Source: Proteobacteria bacterium UBA4656
GTDB lineage: Bacteria > Pseudomonadota > Gammaproteobacteria > Xanthomonadales > Ahniellaceae
Assembly (NCBI GenBank): GCA_002405525.1
Contig: DHLY01000126.1
Span: 1 to 17,375 of the forward strand
Reading direction: 5' to 3'
DNA: 17,375 nucleotides
The notes under the pieces were generated by a model. It did no database searches, was not told the origin of the DNA, and was given only the letters and a program-made list of their open reading frames with translations. This document shows, piece after piece, positions 6,603-13,615 of the stretch (position 1 is its first letter; each line of letters begins with the position of its first letter). A program made the position numbers and the translations under genes.

Positions 6603-7250
6603 ATGGTCATTTTCGACTTCGACGGTGTGATCGTGGACTCCGAGCGCCTGGCCAACGCCGTGCTGGCGCGGATGGTGACCGCGCTGGGCCGGCCGATGGC
6701 TGCCGCCGAGGCTGCTCGCCGCTTCACCGGCAAGGTCACGCGCGACTGCCTCGCCCTGATCGAGTCCGACCTCGGGTTGGTCGTGCCGGCGGGCTTCGCC
6801 GCCGATTACGAGGACGCGATCACCGTCGCCTACGATGCCGAGCTGACGCCGGTCGCAGGCATCGTGCCGGTGCTCGACTCGCTGCGTGGGCGTCGCTGCG
6901 TCGCCTCGGGATCCAGTCACCCGCGCATCGCACACGCCCTGCGCGTGGTGGGGCTGGGGCACCACTTCGCCGGCGCGGTGTTCAGCGCCGAGGAGGTCGC
7001 GCGCGGCAAGCCCGCGCCCGACGTGTTCCTGCACGCGGCCGCATGCATGGGCGTGGAGCCTGCGCGCTGCGTGGTGGTCGAAGACTCGATCACCGGCGTC
7101 GCCGGTGCGCGCGCGGCGGGCATGCCGGTGTTCGGACTGGTCGGGACTTTCGATGCCGACGAACTGGCCGCCGCCGGCGCCCTGCCGGTGGCCGCCCCCG
7201 GGCACCTGCTCGACCAGCCCCTGTTCCGCGCTGCCGCGGGGCTGTCCTGA
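6603..7250 (+). CDS. HAD-family (subfamily IA) phosphatase or phosphomutase
   Basis: This 215-residue haloacid dehalogenase-type hydrolase has all four motifs: I, DFDGVIVDSE at residues 5-14 with nucleophile Asp5 and acid/base Asp7; II, a serine in VASGSSHPR at 100-108; III, Lys136 in RGKPAPDVF; and IV, Glu160/Asp161 in VVVEDSITG. The inserted helical cap after motif I and the 'KPAPDVFLHAA...CVVVEDS' layout place it with phosphoglycolate phosphatase, beta-phosphoglucomutase and YniC/YqaB-type sugar phosphatases. The substrate cannot be told from sequence. The start is set at ATG 6603 because the family begins just before motif I; no clear ribosome site is visible, and a GTG at 6573 is an alternative. 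The frame is open further upstream, but through a repeat-like stretch. A 7-bp GC hairpin follows it. Confidence 0.87.
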   Translation: MVIFDFDGVIVDSERLANAVLARMVTALGRPMAAAEAARRFTGKVTRDCLALIESDLGLVVPAGFAADYEDAITVAYDAELTPVAGIVPVLDSLRGRRCVASGSSHPRIAHALRVVGLGHHFAGAVFSAEEVARGKPAPDVFLHAAACMGVEPARCVVVEDSITGVAGARAAGMPVFGLVGTFDADELAAAGALPVAAPGHLLDQPLFRAAAGLS

Positions 7251-7271
7251 CGGCAGCGCAATCGTATGCAT

Positions 7272-7287
7272 CGCCGCCCCGGCGGCG
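7272..7287 (+). terminator. GC hairpin between the HAD and GH97 genes
   Basis: CGCCGCC-CC-GGCGGCG forms a perfect 7-bp stem, 22 bp after the HAD stop. There is no T-run. It may mark the end of the HAD transcript. Confidence 0.35.
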
Positions 7288-7342
7288 GGCTGGCTAGCAT
7301 CGTGTGGGGCCGCCGAGGGCCCGCCGGCCGGGAGGGGCCGCC

Positions 7343-9418
7343 ATGACCGTCCGCATCCTGTGTGTGTTGGGCGCGCTGTGCGCCGGGTCCGTCGCGTCCG
7401 CACTGGAGCCGCCGAAGAAGCCAGAGATCGTGGCCAGCGTGGAGTCGCCCGGCGGCGTCCTGCGCATCGACGTCGGGCTCGACGAGAACCGCGCCTCGTA
7501 CGCAGTGAGCCGGCTCGGTGTGCCGGTGATCCTGCCCTCGCGGCTCGGCTTCCTGCTGCGCAACACCGAAAAGCTCGACCGTAACCTCCAACTCACCGCG
7601 ACCGCCACCCGCGAGTCGGACACCACCTGGGAACTGCCCTGGGGCGAGCGCCGCTTCGTGCGCGATCGCCACCGCGAGCTGCGGGTGACTTTCACCGAGA
7701 CGCAGCGCCTCGAGCGTTCATTCGACGTGGTGTTCCGCGCCTTCGACGACGGCATCGGCTTCCGTTACGAGTTCCCCGACCAGCCCAACCTTCGCGACGT
7801 CGTGATCGACGACGAACTTACCGAGTTCCACGTCGCCGCGCCCGGCACCGCGTGGTGGATCCCGGCCGGCGAGTGGAACCGTTACGAGTATCTCTACAAC
7901 CGCACGTCGATCGCCGAGGTCGGCCAGGTGCATACGCCGGTGACGATGCGCCTCGACGGCGGCCTGCACCTGGCCTTCCACGAAGCCGCGCTGGTCGACT
8001 ACTCGGCGATGTGGCTGCGGCGCGTCGAGGGCGGCCGGTTCCGCGCGCAGCTTTCGCCGGCCTCCGAGGGCTGGAAGGTGCGCCGCCGCGCGCCGTTCCA
8101 AACGCCGTGGCGCACCATCCGCATCGCCGACAGCGCCGGCGCGCTGTACGAGTCCGACCTCGAACTCAACCTCAACGAGCCCAACGCGCTGGGCGACGTG
8201 TCGTGGGTGGTGCCGTCGAAGTACGTCGGCGTGTGGTGGGAGATGCACATCGGTACCGCCACCTGGTCCACCGGCCGCAAGCACGGCGCGACCACCCGCA
8301 ACGCCAAGCGGCACATCGACTTCGCGGCGAAGCACGGCTTCCGCGGTGTGCTGGTCGAGGGCTGGAATCCGGGCTGGGACGGCCAGTGGTTCGGTGACGG
8401 CAACGACTTCGACTTCACCCGGCCGACGCCGGGCTTCGACCTCGATGGCGTCGTCGCGTACGCGCGCGAGCGTGGCGTGCGGCTGGTCGGCCACCACGAG
8501 ACCGGCGCGGCGGTCAGCCACTACGAGAGGCAGTTGGGCGCCGCGCTGGACCTGTACGCCCGGCTCGGGATCGATCAGGTCAAGACCGGTTACGTCGGTG
8601 ACGCAGGGCAGGCGGAGCGCGACGACGGCGATGGCGTGGTGCGGCGCGAGTGGCACGACGGACAGTGGATGTCGAACCACCACCTGCGCGTGGTGCGCGA
8701 GGCGGCGAAGCGCCGCATTGCAGTCAACCCGCACGAGCCGATCAAGGACACCGGCCTGCGCCGCACCTATCCGAACTGGGTCGCGCGCGAGGGCGCTCGA
8801 GGCCAGGAATACATGGCCTGGGGCCGTCCGCAGAATCCGCCGGAGCACGAGCCGACTCTCGTGTTCACCCGCATGCTGTCCGGGCCGATGGATTTCACGC
8901 CCGGCATCGTCAGCCTGATGGGCGAGAAGGAGCCGATGCCCAGCACCCTCGCCCGCCAACTGGCGCAGTACGTGGTGATCTACAGCCCGATCCAGATGGT
9001 GCCCGACCTGCCCGAGCACTACGAGGCGCGGCCCGATGCGTTGCAGTTCATCAAGGACGTAGCGGTCGACTGGGAGCAGACCCGCGTGCTCAACGGCGAG
9101 GTCGGGGATTTTGTGACCATCGTGCGCCGCGAGCGCGGTGGCGACGAATGGTTTCTCGGCAGCGTCACCGATGAGCACGGCCGCGTACTCGACGTGCCGC
9201 TGGCCTTCCTCGATGCGGACCGGCGCTACGTCGCCGAGATCTACCGCGACGGCGAGGGCGCGCACTATGCGAGCAACCGCTTCGCCTTCGCCACCGAGCG
9301 CCGCGACGTGGTGTCGACCGACACCTTGCGCGTGGTGCTCGCACCCGGTGGCGGCCAGGCGGTGCGCTTCGTGCCGGTGGACCGCCAGGGCCCTGGCGTG
9401 AATCGGTCGTCGCGGTGA
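7343..9418 (+). CDS. GH97 alpha-glucosidase, secreted, inverting (SusB-type)
   Basis: This 691-residue glycoside hydrolase of family 97 cleaves alpha-glucosidic bonds in malto-oligosaccharides, probably in the periplasm. A signal peptide (residues 1-20, hydrophobic core, SVASA cleavage site) precedes an N-terminal beta-sandwich and a TIM barrel from about 285. Glu386 (GHHETG), Glu465 (NPHEPIKDTG) and Glu489 (ARGQEYMAWG) match the two base residues and the acid of SusB; the 24-residue spacing between the last two is identical. A Gly in KTGYVG (414-419), where retaining family members have the Asp nucleophile, indicates the inverting subtype. The ATG at 7343 has GGAGG seven bases upstream and starts the signal peptide. 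A weak -10 (TAGCAT, 7295-7300) precedes it. No SusC/SusD transporter or other carbohydrate genes are adjacent. Confidence 0.94.
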   Translation: MTVRILCVLGALCAGSVASALEPPKKPEIVASVESPGGVLRIDVGLDENRASYAVSRLGVPVILPSRLGFLLRNTEKLDRNLQLTATATRESDTTWELPWGERRFVRDRHRELRVTFTETQRLERSFDVVFRAFDDGIGFRYEFPDQPNLRDVVIDDELTEFHVAAPGTAWWIPAGEWNRYEYLYNRTSIAEVGQVHTPVTMRLDGGLHLAFHEAALVDYSAMWLRRVEGGRFRAQLSPASEGWKVRRRAPFQTPWRTIRIADSAGALYESDLELNLNEPNALGDVSWVVPSKYVGVWWEMHIGTATWSTGRKHGATTRNAKRHIDFAAKHGFRGVLVEGWNPGWDGQWFGDGNDFDFTRPTPGFDLDGVVAYARERGVRLVGHHETGAAVSHYERQLGAALDLYARLGIDQVKTGYVGDAGQAERDDGDGVVRREWHDGQWMSNHHLRVVREAAKRRIAVNPHEPIKDTGLRRTYPNWVAREGARGQEYMAWGRPQNPPEHEPTLVFTRMLSGPMDFTPGIVSLMGEKEPMPSTLARQLAQYVVIYSPIQMVPDLPEHYEARPDALQFIKDVAVDWEQTRVLNGEVGDFVTIVRRERGGDEWFLGSVTDEHGRVLDVPLAFLDADRRYVAEIYRDGEGAHYASNRFAFATERRDVVSTDTLRVVLAPGGGQAVRFVPVDRQGPGVNRSSR

Positions 9419-9497
9419 GGTTTGCGCGGTCCGGAAAGGCGCCGGATCCGCGGCCGGAAGAGGGCGAACGCCGGATGGTGCGCCGCGCGCGCAACGC

Positions 9498-12251
9498 TCA
9501 ACGCGCGTCCGTTTCCTGCAGCGTGCGGGCGATGCGCTCCCGCTGCAGGCGCAGGGTTCCGCTCAAGGTCGACGCATCGCGCGCCAGCAGCGGATCCAGC
9601 CAGCGCGCGCGCACCGCAGTGGCGCCCGGCGCGTCGCCGGTCGCGCGCAACACCGACCACAAGGTCGTCGCGGCACCCAGGGTCGCCGGATGTTCCGCAC
9701 CGGCGACCTCGTCGAAGCCCGCGAGCGCGGCGCGGGCCAGCGGCACCGCGTCCGCGCTGCGGCCCTGCTCGTGCAGGACCTCGGCCAGCTGATGGTCGGT
9801 CTCGAAGCGGTCGGGGTGGCGTTCGGGAAGCCGTTGCGCGCGCAGCTGGCGCACCACCCGGATCTCCGCTTCCGCGCTGGCAAGGTCGCCGCGGGTGTGC
9901 AGCAGGGACGCCAGCGCCAGACGCGCCGCTAGCGTGTCCGGATGCTCGTCGCCGAGCGTGCGCGCGCGGCGCGCGAACACGTCGCTCTGCAGTTCGATGG
10001 CCTCCTCGACGGCATCCAGTCGGGCCAGCGTGGAGGCGAGATTGAGGCCGGTCCGCAGGGTTTGCGGATGGTCCTCGCCGAGCACGCGCCGACGCGCCTC
10101 GAGAACGCCGCGCAGGATGTCCGCGGCCTCTTCGACCCGCCCAAGCTGCATCAGGGTGCTGCCGAGGTTGCTGCCGTCGCCCAGCGTGACCGGGTGCTCG
10201 GCCCCGCGGACGCGGCGGTTGGTGTCCCAGACCTCGCGCTGCAGGGCAAGCGCCTCGTCGTATCGGCCGGTCGTGCCGAGCGCGCCGGCGTGGTTGGCGA
10301 TCGCGGACAGGGTGTCCGGATGCTCGGCGCCGAGCCGCGCCCGCCTCGCCGCCGCGACCGCGGCGAACTCCTTCAGCGCGGCCTCGCGCTCTCCGAGCCG
10401 GATGCGAACGATGCCGAGGGTGGTGCGCACCGTCAGCGTCTCGTCGCCGTCGATCCCGTGCAGGCGGACCGACCGCTCGAGGGCGTCGAGCAGCAGCGGC
10501 ACCGCCTCGGCCGGCCGCCCCTGGTCGCCGAGGTTCAGCGCCAGCACATGCGCGGCCCCGATGGCGGCGCTGGACCCCATGCTGCCGGCCCGGTCTGCGG
10601 CGTCGAGCGTGGCGCGCAGCATGGCCTCGGCTTCCCGCGTTTGGCCGAGCCGGTTGAGGGCGAAACCCAGGCCCATTCGCGCCTGCAGCGTGCGCGGGTC
10701 GCCCGCGCCGAGCGAAGCTTCACGGGCGGCCGCCAGCGGCTCGAACACGGCGCGCGCGTCCTCGAACAGGCCGAGCGCCTCGTACAGTTCGCCCAGCGAC
10801 TGCTCGAGGTCTCCGGCCAGCACGGACTGGTCGGCGAAGTCGCGCGCGATCGCTGTGCGCGCGCGCGACAGCACGTCTTCGCCGATCAGCCGCCGCGCCG
10901 CTTCGGTCGGGCTGGTGGCTGCCAGCGCGCCGTCGAAGGCCGCCAGCAAGGCAGCGCGCCGCTCCGCGTCGGACTCGCTGCGCTCGAGCGCGCGCCGGTA
11001 CTGGCCGCGCAGCGAGTCGGCCAGCCTGGCCCCCATCGCGGCGAGGTCCACGTCCTCGAGCATCGACTGCTGGAAGGCTGAAACGCGCGCCAGTTCGGCG
11101 CTGCGCTGCTCGGCGATGCGGCGCTGCTGGTCGGCCTGCCAGAAGCCGTACAGCGACGCCGCGAGCCCCGCCACCAGCGCGAATGCCACCCCGGTCGCGG
11201 CGGCGATGCCCAGCCGGTGGCGGCGGATGAAGCGGCCGATCGTATAGGCGCGCGATACGGGCACCGCGCCTACCGGGCGCAGCGAGAGGAAGCGCTCGAC
11301 ATCGTCGGCCAGCAGGGCGGCGCTGTCGTAGCGGTCGTTGCGGTCGCGGCGGGTGGCCTTGGCGACGACCCAGTCAAGTTCGGAGCGCAGCGCCTGCAGC
11401 AGCCGGGCGACCGGCTCGCCGTGCAGGGCGGCGAGGCGGTCGCGCTCGACCCGGTCGGTGCGCGCGAGCGCGGCCGATGGCAACCAGACCGCGGCCTCCG
11501 GCGTGCGCGCGCCGGACTCGCTGCTGCCATCGGGCCGGCGCCCGACCAGCAACTCATGCAGGACGATGCCGAGCGCGTACACGTCGCTGCGAGTGTCGAT
11601 GTCCAGCGGCCCTTCTCCGGCCTGCTCGGGGCTCATGTACTCCGGCGTGCCCATGCGCTCGCCGGACTCGGTCGCGAGGCAGCGCACCGCAGCCGCCGCG
11701 ATCCCGAAGTCGATGATCTTCGGCTGCGGCTGGCCGTCGACCTCGGTGACCAGGATGTTGCCGGGCTTGAGGTCGCGATGGATCACGCCCTTCTGGTGGG
11801 CGTGCTGCACGCCCCGGCAGACGCGCACGAACAGTGCGAGGCGCTCGCGCAGGCCGAGTCGCCGGCGGTTGCACCAGTGGGTCAACGGCAGGCCCTCGAC
11901 GTATTCCATCGCGAACCACGGCTGACCGTCGGCAGTGGCGCCCGCATCGTAGACGTGCGCGATCGCAGGGTGGCTCATCTGCGCCAGCACCTGGCGCTCG
12001 ACCTCGAACAGCGCGGTTTCCCGGCTGCCCATCCGGCGGTCGCGGATCAGCTTCAGCGCCACCGTGCGCACGAAGGGTTCGAGCTGCATCGCGCGGTAGA
12101 CCTCGCCCATCCCGCCGCGGCCGAGCAGGTCCTCGACCACGAAGGGCCCGATCCGGGTCCCGCGCGGCACGCCGTCTCCCGCCGGCGCGCCCGCGCCGGC
12201 AAACGGCGTCGTCGCGGGTGTGGTCAGTGGCCGGGTATCGTCGTGCGCCAT
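9498..12251 (-). CDS. Transmembrane Ser/Thr protein kinase with nine TPR units
   Basis: This 917-residue Hanks-type kinase has a cytoplasmic catalytic domain, one membrane helix and a long TPR domain, most likely periplasmic. Kinase motifs are complete: glycine loop GRGGMGEVY (44-52), Lys67, HRDLKPGN (158-165), DFG (181-183, Asp181) and SPE (207-209). The membrane helix is about 347-370, after a basic stretch (RRHR). From about 515 the protein repeats every 42 residues: G/P-x-x-H-P-x-T/R-L-type signatures fall at 515, 557, 599, 641, 683, 725, 767, 809 and 851, with the first three diverged. This repeat form resembles kinesin-light-chain-type TPRs and binds peptides or proteins. GGAG lies six bases before the ATG at 12251. 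It is divergent from the FHA-GGDEF gene, a possible substrate, and converges with the GH97 gene. The ligand and targets are unknown. Confidence 0.95.
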   Translation of the reverse strand: MAHDDTRPLTTPATTPFAGAGAPAGDGVPRGTRIGPFVVEDLLGRGGMGEVYRAMQLEPFVRTVALKLIRDRRMGSRETALFEVERQVLAQMSHPAIAHVYDAGATADGQPWFAMEYVEGLPLTHWCNRRRLGLRERLALFVRVCRGVQHAHQKGVIHRDLKPGNILVTEVDGQPQPKIIDFGIAAAAVRCLATESGERMGTPEYMSPEQAGEGPLDIDTRSDVYALGIVLHELLVGRRPDGSSESGARTPEAAVWLPSAALARTDRVERDRLAALHGEPVARLLQALRSELDWVVAKATRRDRNDRYDSAALLADDVERFLSLRPVGAVPVSRAYTIGRFIRRHRLGIAAATGVAFALVAGLAASLYGFWQADQQRRIAEQRSAELARVSAFQQSMLEDVDLAAMGARLADSLRGQYRRALERSESDAERRAALLAAFDGALAATSPTEAARRLIGEDVLSRARTAIARDFADQSVLAGDLEQSLGELYEALGLFEDARAVFEPLAAAREASLGAGDPRTLQARMGLGFALNRLGQTREAEAMLRATLDAADRAGSMGSSAAIGAAHVLALNLGDQGRPAEAVPLLLDALERSVRLHGIDGDETLTVRTTLGIVRIRLGEREAALKEFAAVAAARRARLGAEHPDTLSAIANHAGALGTTGRYDEALALQREVWDTNRRVRGAEHPVTLGDGSNLGSTLMQLGRVEEAADILRGVLEARRRVLGEDHPQTLRTGLNLASTLARLDAVEEAIELQSDVFARRARTLGDEHPDTLAARLALASLLHTRGDLASAEAEIRVVRQLRAQRLPERHPDRFETDHQLAEVLHEQGRSADAVPLARAALAGFDEVAGAEHPATLGAATTLWSVLRATGDAPGATAVRARWLDPLLARDASTLSGTLRLQRERIARTLQETDAR

Positions 12252-12286
12252 GGCGCGCTCCGGGGCGGCGCAGGTTCCGTCCGAAG

Positions 12287-12295
12287 ACGATACCA
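12287..12295 (-). promoter_or_regulatory. Possible extended -10 for the Ser/Thr kinase gene
   Basis: On the minus strand TGGTATCGT gives an extended -10 (TGn plus TATCGT, 4 of 6 with consensus), about 35 bp before the kinase start codon. No -35 match is visible. Weak support. Confidence 0.3.
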
Positions 12296-12392
12296 GCCGC
12301 CGGTCGGCGGCGCTGCCCGCACGCGGCCGGTCCGGCCATCCGGGGGCGCTGCGGTTCCCCGCGGGTTGCGGCTCTCCGGGAGGCCCGGAAAG

Positions 12393-12421
12393 TGGAGACT
12401 TCGCCGAAGGGACTCTAGACT
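12393..12421 (+). promoter_or_regulatory. Putative promoter of the FHA-GGDEF gene, leaderless layout
   Basis: TGGAGA (12393-12398) and TAGACT (12416-12421) each match the sigma-70 boxes at 4 of 6 positions and are exactly 17 bp apart. A start site seven bases after the -10 falls on the ATG at 12428, so the mRNA could be leaderless. The spacer contains the 11-bp inverted repeat CTTCGCCGAAG (12399-12409), a possible operator. Confidence 0.45.
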
Positions 12422-12427
12422 GAGGCC

Positions 12428-13339
12428 ATGGCCGCAGGCGACCACCGGAATCCGGAAGACACCGCGTCCACCACCCAGCCGACCTCGCTCACGCGAGCCG
12501 GTGACGGCGAACTGCGGGTGGCCTACGTGGTGGTGATGCACGGCGAAGGCCTCGGCGCCCGGGTGGCGATCGAGCACACGCCGTTGCTGATCGGCCGCGA
12601 CCCGGCGGCCCATCTGCGGATCGACCATGGGAGCGTGTCGCGCCGCCACTGCGAGCTGTGGCGCGACGGCGATGTCTACCGCATCCGCGATCTCCGTTCG
12701 ACCAACCGGACCCTGCTCAACGAGCGGCCGATCGAGGAAGCGCGCCTGACCGATGGCGACCTGATCGTGGTCGGCAAGAGCATGCTCAAGTTCATCAGCC
12801 GCGCCTCGGTCGAAGCGCGTTTCCAGGACGCGCTCTACGAACTGGCCACCCACGACCCGCTGACCGGGCTGCCGAATCGCCGCCATTTCCTCGAGCGGTT
12901 CGATGCCGAACTGGCGCGCGCCCGGCACACGGGACGCCCGCTGTCGGTGGCGCTGCTCGACCTCGACCACTTCAAGGCGATCAACGACCGGCATGGGCAT
13001 CCGCGCGGCGACGATGTGCTGCGGAACTTCGCGGTGCTGCTCAAGGCCGCGGCCGGCGATACCCAGGTGGCGGCACGGCTCGGCGGCGAGGAGTTTGCCC
13101 TGCTGCTGCCGGAGACCGGCGCCGCTGAAGCCTTCGCGCGCTGCGAATCGCTGCGCGGCACGGTCCGCGACCTGTTGCGCCGCGCGCCGGGGTCGGACGA
13201 GCCGGTGACGGTCAGCATCGGCATGGCGCAACTCGAGCCGGGCGACGCGGACCGCTCCGGCATGCTGCAACGCGCGGACGTCGCGCTGTACGCGGCAAAA
13301 CGCGAAGGCCGCGACCGTACCCTGCCGCTGCCGTCCTGA
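12428..13339 (+). CDS. FHA-GGDEF diguanylate cyclase
   Basis: This 303-residue cytoplasmic protein joins a phosphothreonine-binding forkhead-associated domain to a cyclase that makes cyclic-di-GMP from two GTP. FHA (about 33-125): GRD at 56-58, SVSRRH at 69-74 and 'DLRSTNRTLLN' at 88-98, with the phosphopeptide-contacting Ser71, His74 and Asn93 in place; the usual Gly after STN is Arg94. GGDEF (about 135-300): 'THDPLTGLPNRRHF' at 141-154, 'LLDLDHFKAINDRHGH' at 176-191 and the active loop GGEEF at 219-223. The product-inhibition site RxxD expected at 211-214 reads DTQV, so feedback control through this site is probably absent. Upstream of the ATG at 12428 the GAGG is too close for a normal ribosome site. 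It is divergent from the Ser/Thr kinase, which suggests phosphorylation-controlled cyclase activity or placement. Confidence 0.95.
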   Translation: MAAGDHRNPEDTASTTQPTSLTRAGDGELRVAYVVVMHGEGLGARVAIEHTPLLIGRDPAAHLRIDHGSVSRRHCELWRDGDVYRIRDLRSTNRTLLNERPIEEARLTDGDLIVVGKSMLKFISRASVEARFQDALYELATHDPLTGLPNRRHFLERFDAELARARHTGRPLSVALLDLDHFKAINDRHGHPRGDDVLRNFAVLLKAAAGDTQVAARLGGEEFALLLPETGAAEAFARCESLRGTVRDLLRRAPGSDEPVTVSIGMAQLEPGDADRSGMLQRADVALYAAKREGRDRTLPLPS

Positions 13340-13580
13340 AGCCGCCGCCCCAGGTGCTGCCCCGTGGCGGCTGCGGTGGTCGGAGCGTGGGTGACGGGGC
13401 GGCGGGCGACCGGGATGCCGGGGGGTGCGCACCCGCAGGTCGTCCGTGCCCCGCCTGCGGTGAGTATCGCGGTTCCTCGGTGCGCCGAATTGCTGCAGGT
13501 CAATTCCGGCATCGCCGGCGATCGGACGCTGATCGCCGTGCCGCAGGACTTCCGGCAGGGGCCGCCCGGCGCCCCGACCC

Positions 13581-13586
13581 TACAAT
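13581..13586 (+). promoter_or_regulatory. Likely -10 element of the tricorn-type protease gene
   Basis: TACAAT matches the sigma-70 -10 at 5 of 6 positions and lies 29 bp before the start codon. No convincing -35 hexamer is at the right distance. The rest of the gap after the diguanylate cyclase (13340-13615) has no recognisable gene. Confidence 0.45.
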
Positions 13587-13615
13587 CGGCGATTGCGTCC
13601 CTCGCAGGAGCCGGT

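Noticed and set aside
9419..9497. Terminator between the convergent GH97 and kinase genes
   Set aside because: There are several short GC palindromes (CCGGATCCG, CGCGCGC) but no single convincing stem-loop or T-run.
9895..11247. A 450-residue Ser/Arg/Ala-rich frame opposite the kinase TPR region
   Set aside because: The apparent repetitive character comes from the 126-bp TPR period of the true gene on the other strand.
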